DNA of 64,000 bases, from positions 8,469,895-8,533,894 of the forward strand of contig NZ_JAFQ01000004.1 in NCBI RefSeq assembly GCF_000526215.1, in the 5' to 3' direction. This DNA is from Nocardia sp. BMG51109 (GTDB lineage: Bacteria > Actinomycetota > Actinomycetes > Mycobacteriales > Mycobacteriaceae). The notes beneath the pieces were generated by a model, which saw only the letters and a list, made by a program, of their open reading frames with translations, ran no database searches and had not been told where the DNA came from. Shown here one piece after another: positions 55,829-64,000 of the stretch. Position 1 is the stretch's first letter, and each line of letters opens with the position of its first letter. The position numbers and the translations under genes are program-made.

Positions 55829-56051
55829 GACGCGGCCCGTCGCATATGCGACACCGTGGGCTACAACATTTGACCGTTCTGTCCCGGCGGCCCAGAATGC
55901 CTCGACTGGCGGGTGTCATGGTTCCGAGCCACCCGGGAATGGTGGAGGTGACCGCGTGGACGCACCGTGCCGGCGGCCAGGACATCCGCACCGGCGGCCG
56001 TGCAACCGGTGCGAGCCGCCCGAAACGCGTTCGCTACCGGGGCATTTCGGT

Positions 56052-57014
56052 ATGAACCCCCGCGACGGAACAGCGCCGCGGGCAGCGGGTTCCGCTCCGG
56101 CGCCGGTCGGCGGGCCACCGCTGGAGTCGCCCCGGCGGCCGCGCGGCAAGCGAATCCGGCGGCTGACGCTCGCCCTGTGCGGTGCGCTGATGCTGGTCGG
56201 AGCCTGTTCCACCGACAGCGGCGGCGACTCCGGCCCGATACCCACGATGGCGCCGCCGAAGAATATCGACCCCGGCGCGATGGTGGCGCTGCCCGGCACG
56301 CTGGCCGCCGACTTCAAGGATCTGCAACCGTCGCTGGGCGGGCACGCCGGCATGGCGATCATGCCCGTCGGCGGCACCCGGCTCAGCGCCATGGGCGACT
56401 GGACCACCGGCCCGGCCTGGTCGACGATGAAGGTGCCGCTGACCCTGGCCGTGCTCCGCGGCAACGGCAACACCAGCACGTATCAGATGTCGGCGGCGAT
56501 CACCGAATCCGACAACGCCGCCGCGGACGGGCTGTGGCAGTCGCTGGGCACCCCGGACCGGGCGGCGCAGGCGGTGGAGGGGGTGCTGCACGAGGGCGGC
56601 GACACCACGACCAAGGTGCCCGCGACCCGGTCCCGCCCCGACTACTCCGCATTCGGCCAGGCCCAGTGGTCGCTGGCCGACCAGGTGCGGTTCGCCTCGC
56701 GCCTGCCCTGCCTGCCCGATTCCGACACCGTGCTGAACCTGATGGGCCAGGTGGTGTGGGGCCAGCAGTGGGGCGTCGGCCGTCTCGACGACGCCCGGTA
56801 CAAGGGCGGCTGGGGGCCGGATCCGGCCGGGGGCTATCTCGTCCGCCAGTTCGGGCTCGTCGCCACGCCGACCGGCCAGATGGCGATCGCCCTTGCCGCG
56901 CAGGCCAATTCGGGCAGATTCGACGAGGGCACCCAGATCCTCGACAAGCTGGTCGGGCTGGTCGGCAAGCACCTGGGCGAACTGCCCGCCGGGCAGTGCC
57001 CACCGGCGCGCTGA
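56052..57014 (+). CDS. Beta-lactamase-fold lipoprotein (LppW-like), second tandem copy
   Basis: 320 residues from ATG 56052. A basic Pro-rich N-terminus precedes the lipoprotein signal [15 protein letters not shown]. The same motifs as in the upstream gene: STMK in [17 protein letters not shown] in [18 protein letters not shown], and KGG in [17 protein letters not shown], with the block [20 protein letters not shown]. It is a tandem duplicate, diverged in the N-terminus and the segment before STMK. Separated from the first copy by 223 bases without a gene. Confidence 0.82.
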   Translation: MNPRDGTAPRAAGSAPAPVGGPPLESPRRPRGKRIRRLTLALCGALMLVGACSTDSGGDSGPIPTMAPPKNIDPGAMVALPGTLAADFKDLQPSLGGHAGMAIMPVGGTRLSAMGDWTTGPAWSTMKVPLTLAVLRGNGNTSTYQMSAAITESDNAAADGLWQSLGTPDRAAQAVEGVLHEGGDTTTKVPATRSRPDYSAFGQAQWSLADQVRFASRLPCLPDSDTVLNLMGQVVWGQQWGVGRLDDARYKGGWGPDPAGGYLVRQFGLVATPTGQMAIALAAQANSGRFDEGTQILDKLVGLVGKHLGELPAGQCPPAR

Positions 57015-57094
57015 TCGGCCGGTGCGCCCCCTGTTACCGAGGCTTCACGGGGTCGGGGCTGCGCGGCCGGGACGCGCCCGGCAAGATAGCGGAT

Positions 57095-58126
57095 ATGCGC
57101 ATCGGAGTCTTGACCGGAGGCGGGGACTGCCCAGGCTTGAACGCGGTCATCCGTGCTGTCGTTCGCACCGCGAACGGCCGCTACGGAGACGCGATCGTCG
57201 GTTTCCAGGACGGCTGGCGCGGCCTACTCGAGGATCGCAAGATCCGCATCCACAACGACGACCGGACCGATCGGCTGCTCACCAAGGGCGGCACCATGCT
57301 CGGCACCGCGCGCACCAATCCGGACGTGCTGCGCGAGGGGCTCGGCCGGATCAAGCAGACCCTCGACGACAACGGCATCGAGGCGCTCATCCCGATCGGC
57401 GGCGAGGGCACGCTGACGGCGGCCAGCTGGCTGGCCGACGAGGGCGTCCCGGTGGTCGGGGTGCCCAAGACCATCGACAACGACATCGACTGCACCGACA
57501 CCACATTCGGCCACGACACCGCGATCGCCATCGCCACCGATGCCATCGATCGGCTGCACACCACCGCCGAATCCCATCAGCGCGTGATGCTGGTGGAGGT
57601 GATGGGCCGGCACGCCGGCTGGATCGCGATCAACTCCGGCATCGCCTCCGGCGCGCACCTCACCCTCGTGCCCGAGGTGCCGTTCGACGTGGACGAGGTG
57701 TGCACGATGATCAAACGCCGCTTCCAGCGCGGTGATTCGCATTTCATCTGCGTGGTGGCCGAGGGCGCCAAGCCGGCCGAGGGATCGTTCCAGCTGCGCC
57801 AGGGCGGCATCGACGAATACGGGCACGAGCGGTTCACCGGTGTCGCGCATCAACTGGGTTCCGAGATCGAGCGGCGGATCGGCAAGGAGGTGCGCACCAC
57901 GGTGCTCGGGCACGTGCAGCGCGGCGGCAAGCCGACGACGTTCGACCGGGTGCTGGCGACCCGGTTCGGTGTGCACGCCACCGAGGCCGTGCACGACGGG
58001 CACTTCGGGCAGATGGTGGCGTTGCAGGGCACCGAGATCGAACTGGTGCCGCTGGCGGATGCGACCAAGCAGCTCAAGCTGGTGCCGTCGGACCGATACG
58101 GGGAGGCGGCCGCATTCTTCGGGTGA
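57095..58126 (+). CDS. pfkA: 6-phosphofructokinase
   Basis: Phosphorylates fructose 6-phosphate, either with ATP or, given the motif below, with pyrophosphate. Visible: [53 protein letters not shown], the substrate site [20 protein letters not shown] and the [17 protein letters not shown] and [17 protein letters not shown] signatures. GGEGT at the phosphate-binding site (instead of GGDGS) is usual in actinobacterial Pfk. 343 residues, ATG 57095. Plus strand, opposite to gatB. Confidence 0.96.
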   Translation: MRIGVLTGGGDCPGLNAVIRAVVRTANGRYGDAIVGFQDGWRGLLEDRKIRIHNDDRTDRLLTKGGTMLGTARTNPDVLREGLGRIKQTLDDNGIEALIPIGGEGTLTAASWLADEGVPVVGVPKTIDNDIDCTDTTFGHDTAIAIATDAIDRLHTTAESHQRVMLVEVMGRHAGWIAINSGIASGAHLTLVPEVPFDVDEVCTMIKRRFQRGDSHFICVVAEGAKPAEGSFQLRQGGIDEYGHERFTGVAHQLGSEIERRIGKEVRTTVLGHVQRGGKPTTFDRVLATRFGVHATEAVHDGHFGQMVALQGTEIELVPLADATKQLKLVPSDRYGEAAAFFG

Positions 58127-58132
58127 CCGTAG

Positions 58133-58207
58133 AGGCTTGGCAACCCCCGACCCGTAGGGGGCCTTGGCAGCTCTGCCCACAGGGGCCTTGGCAACTCCGA
58201 ACGACCC
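58133..58207. repeat. Degenerate tandem repeat after pfkA
   Basis: GGCTTGGCAAC, GGCCTTGGCAGCTC and GCCTTGGCAACTC occur at about 26-base spacing, each followed by a C-rich block and A/GGGG. Three imperfect units directly downstream of the pfkA stop. Confidence 0.5.
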
Positions 58208-58292
58208 ATACGGTTCACGCATCCCGGCGAGTGTGGTTAGGCTTACTCGGATTGCTTTCGTCGGCCCCGAATGCAGAACGCTGGTAGTCGCC

Positions 58293-58472
58293 ATGATGTT
58301 TCTCTTCGACTGCACCGTCGACCCCGGTCCGCTGACACCGGACCAGTCTCATGAGGCCATGCAGATCCACATGTGCTGCACCGTAGACGATTGCGCCGTC
58401 CGCAAACGGGCGCGGCAGATCCTCGTCGACGCCGGGCACATGGTGCTCGACGAGCGCGCCATCCGCTGGTAA
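58293..58472 (+). CDS. Conserved small Cys-containing protein
   Basis: 59 residues from ATG 58293 or 58296. MMFLFDCTVDPGPLTPDQSH, then IHMCCTVDDCAVRKRARQIL and DAGHMVLDERAIRW. Three clustered Cys (CC...C) and a Cys at residue 7 could bind a metal or cluster. The sequence has normal codon bias and looks conserved in related actinobacteria, but I cannot name a family. Convergent with the kinase at 58523. Confidence 0.6.
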   Translation: MMFLFDCTVDPGPLTPDQSHEAMQIHMCCTVDDCAVRKRARQILVDAGHMVLDERAIRW

Positions 58473-58488
58473 CGCGGGCCGTCCGGAG

Positions 58489-58534
58489 TCACTTCAGCGG
58501 CCGGATCACTTCAGCGGCCGGATCACTTCAGGGG
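58489..58534. repeat. Tandem repeat covering the end of the second kinase gene
   Basis: TCACTTCAGCGGCCGGA at 58489-58505 and 58506-58522 is exactly repeated, and a third partial copy (TCACTTCAGGGG) holds the kinase's last codon and stop (TGA read on the minus strand at 58523-58525). The gene's end has been duplicated as a short tandem block. Confidence 0.8.
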
Positions 58535-60217
58535 CAGCGTCTTCCACCACTCGGCGAAGTCGGTGGCGGACAGGCCGAGCTGGATCGACGGCCAGTGGTC
58601 GTCGGTACAGTACAGCAGGTAGTTCGAGCGATTCGGATCGGTGTCGAACGAGGTGATGGAGTAGTACGTGGTGCGCGACTGGTTCTCCGGGGTGTTCCAG
58701 CGGTAGTTCGTATACGCGGTGTCCCCGTTGCGCTCCGCGACCCGCCGGTTCGGGGGTAATCGCGACAGCACGGTGAGCGCGTCGGCCGGCGATCCGTAGG
58801 CGACGAGGGCGTAGTCGGGCCGGTCGCCGGTGCCGCCCCAGCAGTCCCACGCCGCGACCCAGTTGCCCAGTGCGGGTTGGCCTTCGCCGTGCTGGACCAG
58901 CGGATCGCCGGGTTTCGCGGCATGGCAGGTCTTGCCGCCGAAGCCCGGGCCCTCGCCGGTGCCGTCGCCTGTGGTGAGTTCGGGGACCAGCTTCGGGAAG
59001 GCGGTGTGCAGCGACTCCAGTTCCCGCACCGGATCGGACTTGCGCGGGGGCGTGGTGTCGGAGCCGATGTCGTCCGAGTCGTCGTCGTGCGACGCGACGA
59101 CGGCGATGAGGGCGGCCAGCGCCGCCACCAGGAGCACGACGCCGCCGGCGATCCAGCCGAGCGCGCCCGGCGAGCGTCGCTGCGGCGGGCGGGCGGTGAA
59201 CGCGGGCGCGGGCGGGCGCACCGCCCGTGCCGCGGCGACCGGACGCACGCCGGGGCCCATCGGCGTCGTGGTCGAATACGCGGGCGGGACCGACGGATTC
59301 GCCGGCGGCGCCACCATGCCCGGCGACGGGCCGACCGGCAGCGGCCCCGTGGCAGGGCCCACGGCACCGACCGGGACGGCGGCCGGGGCGGTCAGGGCGT
59401 GCCGCGCGGCGGCCGCGAATTCCGCACAGGTCGGGAACCGGTCGACCGAACGCTTGGCCATCGCCCGCGCGATCACCGCGTCCATGGCCGGTGACAGCCC
59501 GGCCCGCCGCGCGCTGGCCGGCGGCACCGGCCGCTGCAGGTGGCCGTCGATCAGCTCGCTCGGATCCTCGGAGTCGAACGGGCCGGTGCCGGTCAGCAGC
59601 CAGTACAGCGCGCAGCCCAGCGAATACTGGTCGGAGGCATGATCCAGCACGGCGCCGGTCATCTGTTCCGGCGACGCGTACGCCAGTGTCGCGGTGAACA
59701 TTCCGGCCTGGGTCAGATGCTGGGAGTCCTCGCGCAGCCGCGCGATGCCGAAATCGGTGAGGAACACCCGTTCGCCCTTGCCGCCGCCGGAGCGCGCCAG
59801 CATGATGTTGGCCGGCTTGACGTCGCGGTGCAGGACGCCGTTGCCGTGCGCGTAATCCAGTGCGGCGGCGACGCCCTCGATGATCTGCACCGCGCGCTCC
59901 GGCGGCAGCGTGTGCGGGTTCACGGTGGCCGCGTCGACGCCGTCGACGTACTGCATGCTCATCCACAGCTGTTCGTCCTCGACGCCGCGGTCGTAGACGG
60001 CCACGATGTTCGGGTGGTCCAGCCGCGCGGCCAGGTCGGCCTCCCGCTCGAACCGGGCGCGGATCTCGGCGTCGGCGAACAGCTCCCGGTTCAGCAGCTT
60101 CAAGGCGGTCAGGCGCGGCAGGCGGGGATGGCGCGCGAGGTAGACCGAACCCATCCCGCCCTGCCCCAGCAGGCGCTCGACGGAAAACCCGGCGAACACA
60201 TCACCTGTGCTCAACAC
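58523..60217 (-). CDS. Serine/threonine protein kinase (PknB-type receptor)
   Basis: 564 residues from GTG 60217 (AAGGGG about eight bases upstream). Kinase domain about 5-270: GQGGMGSVYLARH, Lys in TALKLLNREL, LHRDVKPANIMLARSG, LTDFGIARL, TLAYASPEQM. A Pro/Ala-rich linker, one transmembrane helix (ALGWIAGGVVLLVAALAALI, about residues 357-378) and an extracellular domain of about 170 residues (LESLHTAFPKLVPELTTGDG, TCHAAKP, NWVAAWDCWGG, LLYCTDDHWPSIQLGLS) with paired Cys. No PASTA repeats. The sensory ligand is unknown. Downstream end is a tandem repeat. Confidence 0.92.
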   Translation of the reverse strand: MLSTGDVFAGFSVERLLGQGGMGSVYLARHPRLPRLTALKLLNRELFADAEIRARFEREADLAARLDHPNIVAVYDRGVEDEQLWMSMQYVDGVDAATVNPHTLPPERAVQIIEGVAAALDYAHGNGVLHRDVKPANIMLARSGGGKGERVFLTDFGIARLREDSQHLTQAGMFTATLAYASPEQMTGAVLDHASDQYSLGCALYWLLTGTGPFDSEDPSELIDGHLQRPVPPASARRAGLSPAMDAVIARAMAKRSVDRFPTCAEFAAAARHALTAPAAVPVGAVGPATGPLPVGPSPGMVAPPANPSVPPAYSTTTPMGPGVRPVAAARAVRPPAPAFTARPPQRRSPGALGWIAGGVVLLVAALAALIAVVASHDDDSDDIGSDTTPPRKSDPVRELESLHTAFPKLVPELTTGDGTGEGPGFGGKTCHAAKPGDPLVQHGEGQPALGNWVAAWDCWGGTGDRPDYALVAYGSPADALTVLSRLPPNRRVAERNGDTAYTNYRWNTPENQSRTTYYSITSFDTDPNRSNYLLYCTDDHWPSIQLGLSATDFAEWWKTLPLK

Positions 60218-60267
60218 CTGCGGATCCCCTTCCGGCGACGTACCAGTGCGCGATCCTACCTGTCCGG

Positions 60268-60927
60268 TCAGCCCGGGGTGACCAGGCCGGATTCGTAGGC
60301 CAGCACCACGGCCTGCGCGCGGTCGCGCAGCTCGAGTTTCGAGAACACCTTGGACACATGCGTTTTCACCGTCTGTTCGGCGACGAACAGCGCCTCGGCG
60401 ATCTCCGTGTTGGACATGCCCTTGGCGATCAGTTCGAGCACCTCCCGCTCGCGCGGCGTCAGCGCGTCCAGCGCCGGGGCCGGCTTGGGGCGGGCGCGGC
60501 GGCGGGTGACGTCGGCGATCAGCCGCCGGGTGACCGTCGGCGCCAGCAGGGCCTGGCCCTCGGCCACCACCCGCACCGCGCGCACCAGTTCCTCGGCGGG
60601 CGCGTCCTTGAGCAGAAAACCGCTGGCGCCCAGGCTCAGTGCCTCGTAGACATAGTCGTCGATATCGAAGGTGGTGAGCATCAGCACCCGCACCGGCGGA
60701 TCGGCATGCGCGGCCAGGATGGTGCGGGCGGCGTCCAGGCCGTTCATCTCCGGCATCCGCACATCCATCAGGACCACATCGGGCCGCAGCCGCGCCGTCT
60801 CCTCGACGGCGACCTTGCCGTTGGGCGCGTCGCCGATGACGCTGATATCGGACTGGGCGGCGAGCAGGGCGCCGAACCCTTGTCGCACCATCGCCTGATC
60901 GTCGGCGATCAACACGGTTATGGGCAC
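60268..60927 (-). CDS. LuxR-type response regulator (NarL/FixJ family)
   Basis: 219 residues, GTG 60927. Receiver: ITVLIADDQAMVRQGFGALL, phospho-Asp in VVLMDVRMPEMNGLDAARTI, MLTTFDIDDYVYEALSLGAS, FLLKDAPAEELVRAVR. LuxR HTH: LTPREREVLELIAKGMSNTE and VAEQTVKTHVSKVFSKLELR. The likely cognate histidine kinase (62215-63486), two genes upstream on the same strand, is broken by frameshifts. uppP lies between them. Confidence 0.93.
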   Translation of the reverse strand: MPITVLIADDQAMVRQGFGALLAAQSDISVIGDAPNGKVAVEETARLRPDVVLMDVRMPEMNGLDAARTILAAHADPPVRVLMLTTFDIDDYVYEALSLGASGFLLKDAPAEELVRAVRVVAEGQALLAPTVTRRLIADVTRRRARPKPAPALDALTPREREVLELIAKGMSNTEIAEALFVAEQTVKTHVSKVFSKLELRDRAQAVVLAYESGLVTPG

Positions 60928-61086
60928 GTGACCGGACCTCGGCTGGATCGGACGGTCGACAGCGCCCCGGCCGCCGCCGGCCCGAGCGCTGAACGGTAGG
61001 TGAACATCGTGACGAGTCTCGCACGAGCGACCCGCGGGCCGCGCGCCGTACCCCCGGTGCGCTGCCGGACGGAACCGCCGCCGATC

Positions 61087-62004
61087 TCAGCAGAACCTGG
61101 CGATCGACAGCAGCCCGGCGGCCAGACAATACACCGCGAACGGCAGGAGCGTGCGGGTGCGGAAGAACTGTTCCAGGAACCGCACCGACAGCCAGGAGGC
61201 CGATCCCGATACGACGGCACCGACCAGCACCGGCCCCCGGATCCCGACGGTCTCCGGTCCGGCCAGCACCGGCAGCTCGACCAGCCCCGCGCCCAGGATC
61301 ACCGGCGTGGCGAGCAGAAAGGCGAACTTGGCCGCGTGGACGTGCTCGAGGCCACGGAACAGACCGCCGACCATGCTGAGGCCGGATCGGCTGAATCCGG
61401 TCAGCAGCGCACCGGCCTGCGCGAAACCGATCCCGGCGGCGTCGCGCAGCCCGAGGGCGGCCAGCGGCCGATCGGACTGCCGGCGGGCCCGGGCGTGCCG
61501 CTGGCGCAGTGCGAACCGGCGACCGTACTGCGCCAGCGTCGGCTCGTTGCGCCGGCGCAACCCCTCGCCGACGATCAGCACGACACCGTTGAGGGTCAGG
61601 AATACGCTCGCGTAGATCGGCGCCGCGAACAGCACGTGCAGCGGATGTTCGAGCAGCGGCCCGAGCACGCCGACCGGGACGGTGCCGATCACGATCAGCC
61701 AGGCCAGCCGTTGCGGAACGGTCTCCAGGCGTCTGGTGCGCAGGGTGGTGAGGAACCCGGCGACGATGGCGTACCAGTCCCGCCGGTAGTAACCGAGCAG
61801 CGCCACGGCCGTCGCCACGTGCAGGGCGACCACGAACGCCAGATACGGTGTGCCCGTGCCGGGTTCCTCCGTGCCGACCATGGCCTGCCAGTCGCCGCCG
61901 ACCCACGCGGCCACCAGTACCGAATGCCCGAGGCTCGAGACCGGGAACAGTTCGGTGACACCCTGCACCGTGCCGATGACGGTCGCTTGGAAGTAGGTCA
62001 GCAT
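61087..62004 (-). CDS. uppP: Undecaprenyl-diphosphatase (UppP/BacA)
   Basis: Integral membrane enzyme that dephosphorylates undecaprenyl diphosphate to recycle the cell-wall lipid carrier; overproduction gives bacitracin resistance. Diagnostic: GTVQGVTELFPVSSLGHSVL (the E-x-x-P-V-S-S motif near residue 20) and AQAGALLTGFSRSGLSMVGG. 305 residues (about 30 more than E. coli) from ATG 62004. A longer N-terminal reading is not credible. Located between a broken histidine kinase and a response regulator, so it may be part of an envelope-stress operon. Confidence 0.93.
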   Translation of the reverse strand: MLTYFQATVIGTVQGVTELFPVSSLGHSVLVAAWVGGDWQAMVGTEEPGTGTPYLAFVVALHVATAVALLGYYRRDWYAIVAGFLTTLRTRRLETVPQRLAWLIVIGTVPVGVLGPLLEHPLHVLFAAPIYASVFLTLNGVVLIVGEGLRRRNEPTLAQYGRRFALRQRHARARRQSDRPLAALGLRDAAGIGFAQAGALLTGFSRSGLSMVGGLFRGLEHVHAAKFAFLLATPVILGAGLVELPVLAGPETVGIRGPVLVGAVVSGSASWLSVRFLEQFFRTRTLLPFAVYCLAAGLLSIARFC

Positions 62005-62214
62005 CGCGAAGAGTCTGGCACGACCAGACCGCCACCGCCGCACGAGCATTCGGTCCCCGCCGCCGCGCCCCGGCAATTCGGGCGGATCCACCCGGGCCCG
62101 TGCGCCGTCACGCCCGGGACCTCGAATTCGTCTGCACTCCGGGCATTTCCGACCTGCCGGACGACGGACCGACACCGGCAGGTGCGATCCGCCCGGGCGA
62201 TACGCCGCCGGGCG

Positions 62215-63486
62215 TCAGGACTCCGGAACGGATGTCTCGGGCGCGGTCCGGGGCGCCGGCGCGACGACGGCGGGCGTGACCTCGGCGGCGACCGGTCCGG
62301 CGTCCGCCCCGAACGGCAGCACGGCGCGCACCTCGAAACCACCGTCGGGCCGGGTACCCGCCGTCAGCGTGCCGCCGATGGCCGCGGCCCGGGCCTGCAT
62401 ACCCGAAATACCCGTTCCCGGTGCGCCGTTCGGCACGACCACGCCGGGCTCGTTGCCGGATGACCACCTCGACCGCGCCGGGCCGGACCGTGATCGTGAC
62501 CCGCACCGCGGTGCCGGGAGCATGACGCGAGGCATTGGACAGCGACTCCTGCACGATCCGGTACAGCGCCAGGCCCGCCGTGTCCGGGACCGCGGCCAGC
62601 TCACCCTCGAGCACCCAGTCGACCGGCACCCCCGCCCGGCGGGCGGCGTCGAGCACCGCGAGGACGTCCACGGCCGCCGGCTGGGGTGCGTGCTCGGGCA
62701 GCTGGCCGTCGCTGCGCAGCACCCCGAGCATGCCGCGCACCTCGTTGAGCGCCTCACGGGCCGAGGCCCCGATCGATTCGAACTCCGCCCTCGCCTGCTC
62801 GGACACGTCGGCGACCCGGTAGGGCGCGGTCTGCGCCTGCACCACCACCAGCGACATGTGGTGGGCGACCACGTCGTGCAGGTCGCGGGCGATGCGCGCC
62901 TTCTCCTCCAGGATCGCCCGGCGCGCCCGCTCCAGCTCGTTCTCCTCCTCCCGCCGCACCAGCTCCCGGCGCGACAGCACCAGCCAGCGCACCAGGAGGC
63001 CGAACACCACCAGGCCCGTCATGGCGATCGGCCACGCGAACGGGTCGCCGGTGCGGGCCATCGTGGTGACGAACAGCAAGCGACGAGGCCAGCCAGGCCA
63101 CCACCACGATCTGCATCTGCGCCCGCACCGCCACCGCGAACAACAGGGCGAAGCAGGTCAGGATGTGCACGACCTGGAACGGCAGCGAGTTGCCGGGCTG
63201 GTTGGCGATGGCCAGCGCGATCAGCAGCGCGGAGCCGGCGGATTATCGCCCAGCCGAGCGCCGGGTTGACCCGGATCAGCGCGAACGGCAGCGCCGCCAG
63301 ACCGGCGATGAACGGCTGGGCCGCCGCCGGCACCTGGTGGGTCAGATGCAGGGTCGGCCACGCGGACCGAGAAACAGCGTCACGGTGGGACCCACCACCG
63401 TGAACACGTCGAAGACGAACCGCATGCGATCGGGCCGCCGCGTGGTCAGAGTCACCTGTCGCGCCGCCTGCGCAATCCGAGCCATG
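62215..63486 (-). pseudogene. Sensor histidine kinase broken by four frameshifts
   Basis: Reading from ATG 63486: MARIAQAARQVTLTTRRPD, RMRFVFDVFTVVGPTVTLFL, then shifts frame near 63366-63372 to WPTLHLTHQVPAAAQPFIAG, LAALPFALIRVNPALGWAII, near 63239-63242 to AGSALLIALAIANQPGNSLP, near 63077-63083 to LLFVTTMARTGDPFAWPIAM (kinase body with phospho-His in IARDLHDVVAHHMSLVVVQA), and near 62459-62462 to NEPGVVVPNGAPGTGISGMQ to the stop at 62215. Each join is repaired by removing one base. All landmarks of a DesK-like kinase are kept, so the shifts may be recent or be sequence errors. Partner of the response regulator at 60268. Confidence 0.82.
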
Positions 63487-63651
63487 CCTATGACCGTAGA
63501 AAACCTCCATGACCTGCGTCGTCATACCGGTGGATGAATTCGCACCCCTACCTGGGTGCTAGCCGGAAATCCCGCTCCCCCGGCGCGCCGGTACCGAAAT
63601 CTATCCCCGGCGTGAGGACGGGTGAGGGGGATGTCCATAACCTAGGCTGTC

Positions 63652-64000
63652 ATGAGCGATGCAACGCAGGGCCGCCCCTCCCGGGCGGAGCCGGCCGTCA
63701 CCGACTCGTCCGACGCGCGGGATGCGGGCACACTGCCGACCGAATCCGGGAGCGGCCGCGCCGCCTCGGCGCCGGACGGCAGATCCCACCGGCTACGCCG
63801 GCTCGGCGGCGGCGCCGCGGTGGTGGCGATGGTGGCGGGTTCGACCGTTGCGTTCGCACCCGCGGCGACCGCCGCGGTCACTCAGCCGACGGTCGAGAGC
63901 GCGGCCGCGCGGGCCGCGATCATCGAATTGACCGGCGACCATCCCTGGGAAGCGGTGATCCCCGGCGATTTCCAGGGCGCGCCAGGGCTACCGCCCGGCG
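63652..64000 (+). CDS. Secreted protein of unknown function, 3' end cut by window edge
   Basis: Starts at ATG 63652 and runs to the edge. A 45-residue Ser/Asp/Arg-rich start precedes a hydrophobic core (LGGGAAVVAMVAGSTVAFAP) with likely cleavage after TAA. The mature part begins VTQPTVESAAARAAIIELTG and DHPWEAVIPGDFQ. The rest is not visible and no domain can be named. Confidence 0.7.
   Translation, partial: MSDATQGRPSRAEPAVTDSSDARDAGTLPTESGSGRAASAPDGRSHRLRRLGGGAAVVAMVAGSTVAFAPAATAAVTQPTVESAAARAAIIELTGDHPWEAVIPGDFQGAPGLPPG

Noticed and set aside
58523-62035. 1170-residue minus-strand reading covering kinase, response regulator and uppP
   Set aside because: Only the part from GTG 60217 is a kinase; the rest lies over two well-supported genes in other frames.

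Overview
The window is high-GC actinobacterial DNA, most likely from Nocardia or a close relative in the Mycobacteriales. The evidence is the codon composition (G/C at nearly every third position), the many F420/deazaflavin-type enzymes, mycobacterial-style lipoproteins, and a block (ilvC-ilvN-ilvB, PH-domain protein, DoxX protein, LppZ-like lipoprotein, gatB) in the same order as Mycobacterium tuberculosis Rv3001c to Rv3009c.

Layout. 1-4617: a probable inositol-type sugar import and catabolism locus (ABC permease cut by the left edge, binding protein, IolE-like TIM barrel, IolG-like dehydrogenase) with LacI-type palindromes between the divergent halves. 4823-9027: a secreted S33 peptidase, an orphan OppA-type lipoprotein and a SAM methyltransferase. 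9127-22542: small accessory enzymes (PPOX/F420 proteins, SnoaL-like proteins, LLM oxidoreductase, epoxide hydrolase, GNATs, alpha/beta hydrolases), often as regulator-enzyme pairs with a visible operator; one aldo/keto reductase is frameshifted and one downstream gene survives only as a 17-codon stub. 22705-27101: a lipoprotein of unknown role, a resolvase-fold protein without the catalytic serine, and a coupled HTH regulator plus GNAT.

27100-30660 is an island of clearly lower GC with an IS3-type transposase scrap at one side. It carries a three-gene minus-strand cassette: an EACC1-like small protein, a caspase-like protease, and a protein with the N-terminal domain of AspBHI-type modified-DNA endonucleases. 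The caspase and the AspBHI-like protein share a C-terminal Mrr-like module in which the usual nuclease residues appear to be lost. This is the best candidate for an unusual conflict or anti-phage system in the window.

30824-34647: F420-type enzymes, an MpaB-like oxygenase with a divergent TetR, and a SUKH-family protein. 34897-45985: the branched-chain amino acid operon ilvB-ilvN-ilvC, preceded by a 15-codon Ile/Leu/Val-rich leader peptide and a terminator (attenuator), then ilvD and the conserved envelope genes up to gatB. 46088-63486: envelope and signalling genes: a MacB-like ABC exporter opposite a DesK-type two-component pair, two PknB-type receptor kinases, two tandem beta-lactamase-fold lipoproteins, pfkA, a second response regulator, uppP, and a histidine kinase broken by four apparent +1 shifts. 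A secreted protein starts at 63652 and runs off the right edge. I saw no rRNA, tRNA or CRISPR array.
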